From an uncultured Desulfobacterium sp. (GTDB lineage Bacteria; Desulfobacterota; Desulfobacteria; Desulfobacterales; Desulfobacteraceae), in NCBI GenBank assembly GCA_937124525.1, contig CAKZLA010000581.1, positions 1 through 18,352 on the forward strand: a DNA stretch of 18,352 nucleotides, in the 5' to 3' direction. The notes under the pieces are model-generated. The model ran no database searches and had not been told where the DNA came from. It was given only the letters and a program-made list of their open reading frames with translations. Below, piece by piece: positions 1 to 7,218 of the stretch (positions are counted from its first letter, which is position 1; the number at the start of each line of letters is the position of its first letter). The translations under genes and the position numbers were made by a program.

Positions 1-1044
1 GCCGCAGAGCCCATCACTGCTACGGCATCTACGCAAGACGACATTGATGCCGTTGCCGCTGCTGCCACTGCAGCTGAAACAGAAGCTGCAGATCCAGCCG
101 CCACAGTTGACAGCGTTGCCGCTGTCGTAAGAACCCTTGCGGATGATTATGCCAATTCAGCTGATGGTGGCACATATACCCAAGCAGAAATGGATGCTGC
201 CCAGGCAGTAGCTGCCGCCGCGGAAGCAGAAGAGAGCGCGGGGGGAACCGTTGATTCTGTGGCGGCTGCTGCAAGAGCTGCTGCTGATGTTTATGTGAAT
301 GCTGCCGATGGTACATACACTCAAGCAGAAATCGATGCTGCGGAGGCCGTTGCTGCTGCAGCCGAAGCTGAGGCTTTAGATACGTCTTCCGGCAGTTCCA
401 CCCTTTCCGGTCTATTGGCTTCCGGCGTCATTGAGTTTGGAACAGAGTCCGGTAAGATTACAGGTATTTCCATGGGAGGTATAGATCACCCTGCAAATAT
501 TGGAGAGGATCTGTTTTCATTTGAGTGCGATTTTCTGGGGGGTGAGAACAGCACCATGAATATAGCCCTTGATTTTGGCGCAAGCTATAGCCATGAGACA
601 GGTGATTGGGTCTCTGATTCACTTACCACCACACAGTTTGCTGTGGCCTCCAACACGACTTATAAAACAAGTGACGGTTATTCTGCAGGTGAACTGCAGG
701 ATATCAATGTGGATGAAGAAGGTATTATTACGGGAACTTATTCTAATGGCCAGATGACAGCGCTGTACAGAGTCGCCTTGGCTGATTTCCAGAACGAGGA
801 TGGTCTTGTAAAGGAAGGCGGTAACCTGTTCAGTGCCACAATTGCAAGCGGCAATGCCATAACCAACAAGCCGGGAACCAACGGGCTTGGCAGCATTGCC
901 CCGGGATCTCTTGAGCAGTCCAACGTGGATATTGCCGATGAATTTGTAAGAATGATCACTACCCAGCGTGGATACCAGGCCAACTCAAAAATTATCACCA
1001 CCGTTGATACCATGTTGTCAGAACTTATGAATCTCAAACGGTAA
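1..1044 (+). CDS. flgE: Flagellar hook protein FlgE, C-terminal part (5' end outside window)
   Basis: FlgE polymerises outside the cell into the hook, the universal joint between rod and filament. The frame is open from base 1 with no start in view, so 347 C-terminal residues are visible. The last 41 residues (919-1041), beginning SNVDIADEF and containing TQRGYQANSKIITT, then ending MLSELMNLKR, are the classic axial-protein C-terminal helix. The preceding text PGTNGLGSIAPGSLEQ is also typical of FlgE. Before this lies a beta-rich hook domain (about 400-900). The first 370 bases encode Ala-rich tandem repeats of 47-49 residues, which are unusual for a hook protein and are listed separately. 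A strong terminator follows the stop. FlgE is clear from the C-terminus; an internal ATG at 190 is in frame but is not the true start. Confidence 0.95.
   Translation, partial: AAEPITATASTQDDIDAVAAAATAAETEAADPAATVDSVAAVVRTLADDYANSADGGTYTQAEMDAAQAVAAAAEAEESAGGTVDSVAAAARAAADVYVNAADGTYTQAEIDAAEAVAAAAEAEALDTSSGSSTLSGLLASGVIEFGTESGKITGISMGGIDHPANIGEDLFSFECDFLGGENSTMNIALDFGASYSHETGDWVSDSLTTTQFAVASNTTYKTSDGYSAGELQDINVDEEGIITGTYSNGQMTALYRVALADFQNEDGLVKEGGNLFSATIASGNAITNKPGTNGLGSIAPGSLEQSNVDIADEFVRMITTQRGYQANSKIITTVDTMLSELMNLKR
31..372 (+). repeat. Ala-rich in-frame tandem repeat inside flgE
   Basis: Three tandem copies encode an alanine-rich, probably helical unit. Copy 1 is 31-177 (49 codons, starting TQDDIDAV), copy 2 is 178-318 (47 codons, starting TQAEMDAAQAVAAAAEAE) and copy 3 is partial, 319-372 (starting TQAEIDAAEAVAAAAEAE). 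Each full copy ends in a D-G-(G)-T-Y turn before the next TQ. Copies 2 and 3 are nearly identical over 18 residues and copy 1 is more diverged. The array may begin upstream of the window. It sits just before the C-terminal hook domain, where variable surface-exposed insertions of FlgE would be expected. Confidence 0.85.
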
Positions 1045-1051
1045 ATCATAG

Positions 1052-1095
1052 AAAGGGGTAGATGCCAGGACATTGACAACTGCCCCTTTTTTTTT
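1052..1095 (+). terminator. Rho-independent terminator after flgE
   Basis: GGGGTAG (1055-1061) can pair with CTGCCCC (1080-1086), with one G-U pair. The stem is followed directly by nine T residues (1087-1095). It lies 8 bp after the flgE stop and separates the hook operon from the motA operon. Confidence 0.85.
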
Positions 1096-1379
1096 GACGA
1101 TCATTGTCAAGATCATCATCAGACTCAGAAAAATTGGCTTCTTTGTGGGTTTGCTTCTTAATTGTTTTAGGGCTGATATCCTTTTTTTCTTTTTATTGTG
1201 GGTTTGGCTTTGTATTGATTACAGATGATTTAATGCCCCACTGATAATACGCTTGAACTCAATGCAATAACTGCTCCTTAAATTCATGCCTTCTCTTTTT
1301 TTCCCCTTTATTAATTCCTGATTCGCAGAAGAAGCATTTTGCTAAATTGAACTAAGCAATTGCTTTCTGAAGGATTTAA
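1096..1379. other. Intergenic region between flgE terminator and motA promoter
   Basis: This AT- and pyrimidine-rich stretch has no supportable gene on either strand. The 11-mer TTGTGGGTTTG occurs twice (1143-1153 and 1196-1206) in the same orientation. It lies where enhancer sites of a sigma-54 activator (FlrC/FleR type) would be expected, but no dyad site could be identified. Confidence 0.5.
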
Positions 1380-1395
1380 TGGCATAAAGTTTGCT
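1380..1395 (+). promoter_or_regulatory. Sigma-54 (-24/-12) promoter for the motA-fli-flh operon
   Basis: TGGCATAAAGTTTGCT matches the RpoN consensus TGGCAC-N5-TTGCW. The -24 GG (1381-1382) and -12 GC (1393-1394) have the required spacing. The start of transcription is expected near 1406, giving a leader of about 94 nt before motA. The same pattern TGGCAT-N5-TTGCT recurs before flgF at 17867, which supports both calls. Sigma-54 control of mid-class flagellar genes is known in polarly flagellated proteobacteria. Confidence 0.8.
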
Positions 1396-1499
1396 ATTAG
1401 GTTATGTGCTATTGTGTAATAATCATGCCACCGCTAACTCCGGGGGTGTGGTATATAATAATATTATAGCGGATCGTTGATGATTTTAAAGGAGCGATT

Positions 1500-2261
1500 A
1501 TGGATATTGCCACCCTGCTTGGCATTGTTTCATCATTTGGACTGGTATTGATAGCGATATTCATGGGCAGTGGGTTGGGTCTTTTTATTAATGCACCCTC
1601 TTTGATGATCGTTGTGGGGGGAACCATTGGAACCACCATGATCAATTATCCCTTAAAGGATGTCATCGGGGTTATAGGGGTTGTCAAAAATGCTATCTTT
1701 ACCCAGAAATCCGATACAGATCTACTGACTCAACGTTTGATGGCTTTCTCCGCCAAATCTCGAAAAGAGGGCATACTGGCCCTGGAGAGTGAAATTAAAG
1801 AAGTTGATGATGAATTCCTATCAAAGGGGGTGCAACTCTCCATTGATGGCCTTGAACCTGATGAAATCAGCAACCTTCTTGAGATTGAGATGGATTTTAT
1901 TAGAAGCCGCCATCAACTGGGAGCCGAGGTTTTTACCACCATGGGGACCTATGCCCCGGCCATGGGAATGATCGGCACTCTCATTGGGCTTGTACAGATG
2001 CTCCAGAGCATGGATGATCCAAGCTCCATTGGACCTGCCATGGCTGTGGCACTGCTCACCACCTTTTATGGTTCTGTACTGGCCAATATTATCTGCATGC
2101 CCATTGCGGGAAAACTCAGGACCCGGAGCAAAGAAGAGATGTTGACCAAGGAAATGACCGTTACCGGGATTATTTCCCTTTCCAACGGAGACAATCCCCG
2201 AATCCTTGAACAGAAACTCAACGCCTTTGTGCCCCCCAAGCAGCGGGCGGTGGCTTCATGA
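1500..2261 (+). CDS. motA: MotA/PomA-type flagellar stator protein
   Basis: This inner-membrane stator subunit surrounds the MotB dimer and pushes on FliG in the rotor. At 253 aa it is close to Vibrio PomA and shorter than E. coli MotA. Predicted membrane segments are at about residues 5-25, 30-50, 145-170 and 180-200. The cytoplasmic loop contains SRKEGILALE, carrying the Arg and Glu typical of the rotor-contacting charges. The segments MGTYAPAMGMIGTLIGLV and SIGPAMAVALLTTFYG are strong MotA/PomA signatures with the conserved prolines. The start has a clear AAAGGAG at 1488-1494. The stop overlaps the next gene by ATGA. Which ion is used (H+ or Na+) cannot be read from this sequence; the PomA-like form fits Na+ but does not prove it. 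Confidence 0.95.
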   Translation: MDIATLLGIVSSFGLVLIAIFMGSGLGLFINAPSLMIVVGGTIGTTMINYPLKDVIGVIGVVKNAIFTQKSDTDLLTQRLMAFSAKSRKEGILALESEIKEVDDEFLSKGVQLSIDGLEPDEISNLLEIEMDFIRSRHQLGAEVFTTMGTYAPAMGMIGTLIGLVQMLQSMDDPSSIGPAMAVALLTTFYGSVLANIICMPIAGKLRTRSKEEMLTKEMTVTGIISLSNGDNPRILEQKLNAFVPPKQRAVAS

Positions 2262-3025
2262 CAAAAAAGAAAAAAAAAGAAGAAGAGGGTCCTGTTGATC
2301 TGGGCCCTGTGATGACGGTTAGTCTGTTTCTGATTCTTTTGACCTTTTTTATCATGTTAAATTCCATAGCCGTGGTGGATGAACGTCGTGTTCGCGCAAG
2401 TATGGGGTCCATTTTAGGGGCCTTTGGCAGCTTCACCGGGGGGTATTCCACCTCAAAAACAGGTGGATCCGTGAACACTCCCTCGGCACCCATGATGGAA
2501 TCGGAAATTGATTTTACTCAAGTCTTAAGTCTTGAAGATAAATCCGTGGCGAAACAGGTCACCATCATTTCCATGGAAGACCGAGAGGTGATTAGCATTA
2601 ACAGCGGGTTTCTTTTTGAAAAGGATTCTCTGACTATCAACCCTTCCTGTCGTTTGCTTTTAAATCGCCTGTGCGTAGCTGTTCAAGGGGGGACTTACCC
2701 CATTGAAATCATAGGTCACACCGAGGGAACGCCGGACAGTGCAAATGGGGGTGAAACCAATTGGGAGTATTCCGCCCGCATGGCCATGGCTGTGTATGAT
2801 TATTTTCGATTAAATGATAAGATGGCAACACAGCGCATGGAGATGCTGGGTGCTGGTGGTCATCGCCCGGTGGTGTCTAACTTAACAAAGCTCTCAAGGG
2901 CCCAGAATAGAAGGGTGGAGATCGTCCTTTACACCAAAGTTCCGGAGGTGATTCAGAGAATATTTAGGAAAAAGCCCTCCAATATTTTTACATTTGACAC
3001 CTTTGATTTCAGGATATTTGACTGA
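2258..3025 (+). CDS. MotB-family OmpA-domain protein lacking the ion-binding Asp
   Basis: The protein has 255 aa: a Lys/Glu-rich cytoplasmic N-terminus (residues 2-10), one membrane helix (about 16-38) and a periplasmic OmpA-like domain (about 100-230). The layout is that of MotB. Aligned on the TFF motif with the next gene, the position of the essential ion-carrying Asp is Ser22 (MTVSLFLILLTFF), and the rest of the helix has no acidic residue. In the peptidoglycan-binding motif the usual GHTD is GHTE (Glu156); Asn and Arg of the NxxxSxR motif are kept. The start overlaps the motA stop and the stop overlaps the next ATG, so the three genes should be co-translated. It probably joins the stator as a non-conducting MotB partner, or acts as an independent anchor. 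The family is sure; the role is inferred. Confidence 0.9.
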   Translation: MTKKKKKEEEGPVDLGPVMTVSLFLILLTFFIMLNSIAVVDERRVRASMGSILGAFGSFTGGYSTSKTGGSVNTPSAPMMESEIDFTQVLSLEDKSVAKQVTIISMEDREVISINSGFLFEKDSLTINPSCRLLLNRLCVAVQGGTYPIEIIGHTEGTPDSANGGETNWEYSARMAMAVYDYFRLNDKMATQRMEMLGAGGHRPVVSNLTKLSRAQNRRVEIVLYTKVPEVIQRIFRKKPSNIFTFDTFDFRIFD

Positions 3026-3768
3026 TGGGCCGAAGCCGGAAAAACGCTGACGAGGGCCCAGGGCCGGATACCCAGGGCTGGTTGACCACCTTTGCTGATC
3101 TGGTCATGTTACTTTTAACCTTTTTTGTGCTTCTTTTGACCATGTCCTCCATGGATACCAAGGTGTTGAGGGAAACCTTTTCTCAGTTTCGGGGGGCACC
3201 GGGGCTTTTGGAGCTGGGAAGAGAACAAAGCGTCAGTGCTCTGGCTGATTTTGTAAAAAGCTATGACTCAAGTGAGCATCTTATGGTGGTGGATCGAGAC
3301 TTAATGCGAAAGATGCTTTTGCCCAAATGGGACAAACAACAGTCTGAGAGCGCTAAAGAGAATCTGAGGATGCTGGATGAGTTGGTCAGCATTCAGGATG
3401 ACAACATAGGCATTTCGGTCTCCTTCCATGGCGAGATGCTTTTCCATCCGGGAAGGGCTGAAATAAAGGCACAAATGCTGCCATTCCTTGACACCGTTGC
3501 CGAAGCCATTGAATTGAGCGCCAATGAAATCTTTATTGTGGGGCATACTGACAATGTGCCCACCCGGGGAGGGGAATATGGTTCCAACCGGACACTTTCA
3601 TTGAAAAGAGCAATAGCTGTTCTTGATTATTTTGTGCAGATCAAACATCTTTCCCCGAAACGTTTTGCCGTGGGGGGGTATGGGGCATCGCGTCCCCTGG
3701 TTCCCAATGACACCCCGGAGAACAGAACGAAGAATCGGCGGGTGAATATTATTTTTAAATATTTATGA
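3025..3768 (+). CDS. motB: MotB/PomB-type stator protein, canonical
   Basis: This peptidoglycan-anchored stator subunit forms the ion channel with MotA. It has 247 aa. The membrane helix at about residues 20-42 contains TTFADLVMLLLTFFVLLL, and Asp25 is the conserved ion-binding residue (Asp32 of E. coli MotB, Asp24 of PomB). The plug/linker region is followed by an OmpA-like domain (about 120-247) with VGHTDNVP, NRTLSLKRA and the closing NRTKNRRV, all canonical peptidoglycan-binding motifs. It starts one base into the stop of the preceding MotB-like gene (TGATG). The tandem MotA, Ser-type MotB, Asp-type MotB order suggests that the two MotB proteins may meet in one stator. Assignment as a functional MotB is firm. 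Confidence 0.95.
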   Translation: MGRSRKNADEGPGPDTQGWLTTFADLVMLLLTFFVLLLTMSSMDTKVLRETFSQFRGAPGLLELGREQSVSALADFVKSYDSSEHLMVVDRDLMRKMLLPKWDKQQSESAKENLRMLDELVSIQDDNIGISVSFHGEMLFHPGRAEIKAQMLPFLDTVAEAIELSANEIFIVGHTDNVPTRGGEYGSNRTLSLKRAIAVLDYFVQIKHLSPKRFAVGGYGASRPLVPNDTPENRTKNRRVNIIFKYL

Positions 3769-3778
3769 GGAGACATTT

Positions 3779-4273
3779 ATGGCAGAAGCGGAGTCCAAGG
3801 AGAAAGCATCGTCTGGCAGTCCCATGATCAAAATTATTATCATTGTGCTACTGCTCCTTTTACTGGGGGGCGGTGGATTTGTGGGATGGACCCTGTTAAA
3901 CCGGGGAGACGATTCTGCAAAAGAGGTAGCTGAGACACCGCCTCCCCAGTTCAATGTTAATTCAACACCCATCACCTATGAGCTGGATACATATATTGTA
4001 AATCTCATGGGAAAATCGAGTATGAGTAAAAAGTATTTAAAAGTAGGTATCATATTGGGAATTGGTTCAGAGGAACAAAAACCTGGAATTGATCAATACA
4101 AGCCATTGATAAACGATTCCGTGCTGATATTGCTTTCCAGCAAAACCTATAGTGAACTGGGAACAGTGGAGGGCAAGATCCAACTGAAACAGGAGCTCAT
4201 CATGAGAATAAATCAGGTTATAGGTGCACCCATGGTGAAAAAAATTTATTTTACTGAATTTGTGGTGCAGTAG
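3779..4273 (+). CDS. fliL: FliL, flagellar stator-associated membrane protein
   Basis: FliL is a single-pass inner-membrane protein that surrounds or supports stator units at the basal body. It has 164 aa with a short cytoplasmic head rich in Ala, Glu and Lys, a membrane helix at about 16-40 (LLLLLLGGGGFVGW) and a periplasmic domain. That domain has the family pattern: a beta strand (ITYELDTYIVNL), then DSVLILLSSKTYSEL and the C-terminal KKIYFTEFVVQ. The start is preceded by GAGGAG at 3767-3772. Its place between motB and fliM is the usual one. A second protein with a FliL-like periplasmic part is encoded at 14079-14759. Confidence 0.92.
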   Translation: MAEAESKEKASSGSPMIKIIIIVLLLLLLGGGGFVGWTLLNRGDDSAKEVAETPPPQFNVNSTPITYELDTYIVNLMGKSSMSKKYLKVGIILGIGSEEQKPGIDQYKPLINDSVLILLSSKTYSELGTVEGKIQLKQELIMRINQVIGAPMVKKIYFTEFVVQ

Positions 4274-4280
4274 GTAACCC

Positions 4281-5252
4281 ATGGCAAATGTTTTATCACA
4301 GGATGAAGTTGACTCCCTTTTGGGGGGTATTGATGAGGGCAGTGTCGTCACGGAAACCGATGTGCCGGATGACAGCAATGAGGTAATTCCTTATAACTTT
4401 GCCTCTGAATCTGGACCGTTGAATCTTCCCACCTTTCAAGTTATCAACGAACGCCTCACTGGTTTTTTGCGGGACAAACTTTCCGCCGTGACCAATAAGA
4501 ATGTTGATGTTAAACTTGTTTCCAATGAGCTAATTCGATTTAATGAATTCTGTCGTTCACTTCCCCTGCCGGCAAGTATTAATGTTTTTAAGATTGATCC
4601 CCTGCGAGGAGCGGCTCTGCTCGTCCTTGAAGGCCGTCTTGTTTTTTCCTTTTTGGAATTTTTTTTTGGTGGAAAGGGCTTGAACCCTTGGAAGCTGGAA
4701 GGACGGGCCTTTACCCCCATCGAGTCTCGAATTATTGAAAAAATATGTCAAATCATTCTTGGGGAATTGCAAAAGGTGTGGTCCGATGTCCATGACGTAA
4801 AAATGATTTTTTCCCATTCGGAAATTGATCCGCAATTTACCCAGATCACTCAACCCGAAGATATGGTTATTGCCACCCGCCTTTCCGTGGCACTGCCCAA
4901 TACCTCTGGAAACCTCTTTTTTTGCATTCCCTATGCCACTATTGAGCCTTTAAAGGAAAAGTTCAAACAAAAATCGGGCTATGAAATTTTGGAAATTGAT
5001 AGAGCCTGGCAGGCAGCCCTGGTGCAAAAAATTCAAAAGGTGAGCCTGGATGTAAGCTGTGTGCTGGGAACAGCATGCATTAATGCGGGTGAATTGCTTG
5101 AATTGAGTGTCCAGGATGTTATTATGCTGGATCAGAAGACCTCTGACCCGGTTGTAATTAAAATTGAGGATGTGCCCAAGTTTAAGGGATTTCCAGGTGC
5201 TTATAAGAAGAATAAAGCCGTACGTATATGTGAAAATATTCAAAAGGAGTAA
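4281..5252 (+). CDS. fliM: Flagellar motor switch protein FliM
   Basis: FliM is a C-ring component that binds CheY-P, FliG and FliN and sets the direction of rotation. It has 323 aa, the normal length. Residues 5-14 (LSQDEVDSLL followed by GG) are the N-terminal CheY-binding motif. The middle domain (about 50-230) contains RLTGFLRDKLSAVTNKNVDV and the FEFFFGGKG-type motif (LEFFFGGKGLNPW). The C-terminal SpoA domain (about 245-323) interacts with FliN. The ATG follows the fliL stop by 7 bp without a strong Shine-Dalgarno sequence, so translation is probably coupled. The CheY site implies chemotaxis control, although no che gene is in the window. Confidence 0.95.
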   Translation: MANVLSQDEVDSLLGGIDEGSVVTETDVPDDSNEVIPYNFASESGPLNLPTFQVINERLTGFLRDKLSAVTNKNVDVKLVSNELIRFNEFCRSLPLPASINVFKIDPLRGAALLVLEGRLVFSFLEFFFGGKGLNPWKLEGRAFTPIESRIIEKICQIILGELQKVWSDVHDVKMIFSHSEIDPQFTQITQPEDMVIATRLSVALPNTSGNLFFCIPYATIEPLKEKFKQKSGYEILEIDRAWQAALVQKIQKVSLDVSCVLGTACINAGELLELSVQDVIMLDQKTSDPVVIKIEDVPKFKGFPGAYKKNKAVRICENIQKE

Positions 5253-5258
5253 GGGGTT

Positions 5259-5630
5259 ATGTCCCAGGAAGAAACAACAGAAACCACCACTGACACTGTG
5301 GAAGACACCACCGACTCTGTGGAAACCACCACCGACTCTGTGGAAACCACCGATGTAAAACCTAAAGAAAAAAATGATATTGATTTGATTCTTGATATAC
5401 CCCTTGAACTCTCGGTGGAACTGGGAAGAACAAGAATGCTTGTTAATAATCTGCTACAGCTGGGACAGGGGTCCATTATAGATTTAAATAAACCCGCCGG
5501 AGAAACCCTTGACATTTGTGTAAATGGCAAATTGGTTGCCAGGGGTGAGGTGGTTGTGGTGGATGAAAAATATGGTATCCGTGTCACCGACATTGCAAGT
5601 CCCCTTGAGCGGGTGAAATCTTTGAGCTGA
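5259..5630 (+). CDS. fliN: Flagellar motor switch protein FliN
   Basis: FliN forms the lower C-ring with FliM and recruits the export ATPase complex. It has 123 aa. The SpoA domain covers about residues 42-120 (LDIPLELSVELGRTRM, then GQGSIIDLNKPAGE, VNGKLVARGEVVVVDEKYGIR, all family signatures). Residues 1-40 are a Thr/Glu/Asp-rich disordered tail made of tandem TDSVETT-type repeats, listed separately. The start has AAAGGAG just upstream, inside the end of fliM. The gene ends at a TGA immediately followed by ATG, but that downstream frame is only 32 codons and is not called. A 194-bp gap with dyad symmetry then separates it from fliO, the largest gap within the operon. Confidence 0.95.
   Translation: MSQEETTETTTDTVEDTTDSVETTTDSVETTDVKPKEKNDIDLILDIPLELSVELGRTRMLVNNLLQLGQGSIIDLNKPAGETLDICVNGKLVARGEVVVVDEKYGIRVTDIASPLERVKSLS
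5289..5351 (+). repeat. Three tandem 21-bp repeats in the 5' end of fliN
   Basis: Copies lie at 5289-5309 (diverged), 5310-5330 and 5331-5351. The last two are identical 21-mers beginning ACCGACTCTGTGG. They encode TDTVEDT, TDSVETT and TDSVETT in the disordered N-terminal tail of FliN. The period is a multiple of three, so gain or loss of a copy keeps the frame. Confidence 0.9.
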
Positions 5631-5676
5631 ATGGATATAAAACTGCGTGGTAAATTGGCCTGCCATAACGAATATT

Positions 5677-5781
5677 TATACTGCCAGTCACATAACTTGA
5701 TACCAAAAATCAACCTTAAAACCATATAAAACAATGAGTTATAACTCAAAAACAGTGTCAGGTCATGTGACTGGCACTATA
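5677..5781. repeat. 105-bp element bounded by 17-bp inverted repeats in the fliN-fliO gap
   Basis: The left arm 5677-5693 (TATACTGCCAGTCACAT) is complementary to the right arm 5765-5781 (ATGTGACTGGCACTATA), with a single mismatch at 5681/5777. The interior holds a perfect 14-bp palindrome, TGAGTTATAACTCA (5735-5748). The right arm can also form a local hairpin: AGTGTCAG (5754-5761) with CTGGCACT (5771-5778). The outer ends read TATA on both sides. It could be a small mobile element (MITE-like) or a transcript switch before fliO; the sequence alone does not decide. Confidence 0.6.
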
Positions 5782-5824
5782 TGCTCTAACAATATCAGTC
5801 TTTTGGACGGAGTTTTATATAAAA

Positions 5825-6121
5825 ATGGATAGTGTTCTGGATATCAGCTTGATCGGCATGGGTATAAAGACCGGAGCCATGCTTGCTCTGGTGCTTGCTT
5901 GCCTGGTTTTTGTACTTTATATCATGCGAAGATTTCTGCGCTTGGGAACACAAAAAACAGATGATCTGGATATGAAAAGACTGGGGGCATTTTATCTCTC
6001 TTCCAAAGAAAGAATAGAAGTGGTGGAAATATCCGGTGAACGCATTGTGCTGGGGGTAGCTCCGGGCAGTGTTAACTATCTCACAACGCTGAAGGATCCC
6101 AATGAAAACAGTCCAGGATGA
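5825..6121 (+). CDS. fliO: Flagellar biosynthesis protein FliO
   Basis: FliO is a small membrane protein that helps assemble and stabilise the FliP pore of the export gate. It has 98 aa with one membrane helix at about residues 15-35 (GAMLALVLACLVFVLYIMRR). A cytoplasmic part with SSKERIEVVEISGERIVLGVAPGSVNYL follows, and the strand pattern E-R-I-V-L-G is typical of FliO. A GGAG lies upstream within GACGGAG. The gene starts just after the inverted-repeat element described at 5677-5781. The fliP start lies inside its last codons (20-bp overlap). Confidence 0.9.
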   Translation: MDSVLDISLIGMGIKTGAMLALVLACLVFVLYIMRRFLRLGTQKTDDLDMKRLGAFYLSSKERIEVVEISGERIVLGVAPGSVNYLTTLKDPNENSPG

Positions 6122-6911
6122 TAAAAATCAAAGGGAAAAGGATGGCCTATTAAGCGACCAGTGTTGGAAAACGTTTTTTTTTCTATGTTTCCTGTGTTTA
6201 TTGTGTTCCCAGGTCATGGCAGCGGATTTTATTTTCCCTTCGGTGCAGCTCGGCGTTGAAAAAAGCGGTGAACCTGAAGATGTGTCTATTCTTTTGCAGA
6301 CGATTTTTCTTTTGACTGTTTTGACGCTTGCCCCTTCCATTCTGGTGTTAATGACCTCTTTTACCCGCCTGGTCATCGTTTTTTCCTTTTTAAGGCAGGC
6401 CCTGGGTACCCAACAGGCACCTTCCAACCAGATTATTGCCGGGCTGGCTCTTTTTTTGACGGTTTTTATTATGATGCCTGTGGGAGAGAAAATAAACACC
6501 ACTGCCCTCCAGCCCTACCTGAATGAAGAAATTTCCCAGAAATTGGCCATGAATAATGCGCTTAAACCCATTCGAAAATTCATGTTTAAACAGACCAGGG
6601 AAAAAGATCTGGCTTTGTTTGTCAGTCTGACTGAAAAACCAAAACCAGCCAACCGTGAAGAAATTTCCCTGTTTGTGCTCATCCCGGCCTTTGTAATCAG
6701 TGAATTGAAAACGGCCTTTATTATCGGGTTTGTTTTATTTGTTCCCTTTTTGATCATTGACATGGTTGTGGCAAGTGTTTTGCTCAGCATGGGAATGATG
6801 ATGTTACCTCCAGTGATGATCTCCCTGCCGTTTAAACTTATGCTCTTCGTTCTGGTGGATGGCTGGAATTTGATTGTCAATTCACTGGTCAAAAGTTTCG
6901 TATCCGGGTAA
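6102..6911 (+). CDS. fliP: Flagellar export gate protein FliP
   Basis: FliP is the core subunit of the FliP5Q4R1 export channel. It has 269 aa. A charged start (1-22) is followed by a cleavable signal peptide (about 23-41, FFFLCFLCLLCSQVMA then ADF), as is usual for FliP. Family signatures are LTLAPSILVLMTSFTRLVIV, FSFLRQALGTQQAPSNQI and, near the end, VLLSMGMMMLPPVMISLPFK. Four membrane helices can be placed at about 60-85, 105-125, 200-225 and 230-255. The ATG has GAAGGA at 6091-6096 with good spacing, which supports this start although it overlaps fliO. The pre-signal stretch is longer than in many FliP proteins. Confidence 0.95.
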   Translation: MKTVQDDKNQREKDGLLSDQCWKTFFFLCFLCLLCSQVMAADFIFPSVQLGVEKSGEPEDVSILLQTIFLLTVLTLAPSILVLMTSFTRLVIVFSFLRQALGTQQAPSNQIIAGLALFLTVFIMMPVGEKINTTALQPYLNEEISQKLAMNNALKPIRKFMFKQTREKDLALFVSLTEKPKPANREEISLFVLIPAFVISELKTAFIIGFVLFVPFLIIDMVVASVLLSMGMMMLPPVMISLPFKLMLFVLVDGWNLIVNSLVKSFVSG

Positions 6912-6935
6912 ACTGTGTTTTAAAGGAGTTAGAAC

Positions 6936-7205
6936 ATGACCCCAGAGTTTGTTGTTAACTTTGCCCAGGATGCCATCAAGGTGACCATACTGGTCTCTTT
7001 GCCTGTTTTGATCATGGGACTTGTGGTGGGGCTTATAATCAGTATTTTCCAGGCAGTCACCCAGATCAACGAGATGACCCTCACATTTGTACCCAAAATT
7101 CTGGTGGTCTTGGTGGGATTAATATTCATGGCTCCCTGGATGCTGGAACATGTGATGACCTTCACCATTGCCGTGATTGAACAGATTCCGGCGTATATAA
7201 GGTAA
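6936..7205 (+). CDS. fliQ: Flagellar export gate protein FliQ
   Basis: FliQ is a small two-helix subunit that packs around FliP and FliR in the export channel. It has 89 aa, the standard length. Helices lie at about 15-40 (ILVSLPVLIMGLVVGLIISI) and 52-78. FQAVTQINEMTLTFVPKI is the family signature. AAAGGAG stands before the ATG with good spacing. Confidence 0.95.
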   Translation: MTPEFVVNFAQDAIKVTILVSLPVLIMGLVVGLIISIFQAVTQINEMTLTFVPKILVVLVGLIFMAPWMLEHVMTFTIAVIEQIPAYIR

Positions 7206-7218
7206 TAAACGGCCTGCC

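Noticed and set aside
738..1079. Minus-strand frames opposite flgE, motA, motB, fliP, flhA and other genes
   Set aside because: All lie opposite well-identified + strand genes, lack ribosome sites and give no family-like sequence.
1383..1410. TAAAGTTT as a sigma-28 -35 element
   Set aside because: No GCCGATAA-like -10 follows at 11 bp; the bases belong to the sigma-54 box.
1440..1475. TATAATA-rich sequence before motA as a sigma-70 -10 box
   Set aside because: No acceptable -35 at 16-18 bp upstream; the sigma-54 box at 1380 explains the promoter better.
5631..5729. 32-codon frame starting at TGAATG after fliN
   Set aside because: It has no ribosome site of its own and runs into the left inverted repeat; the composition is not protein-like. 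Kept as noncoding.
5772..5785. TGGCAC as a -24 element before fliO
   Set aside because: The next GC is 2 bp too near for a sigma-54 promoter, and the hexamer is part of the inverted repeat arm.
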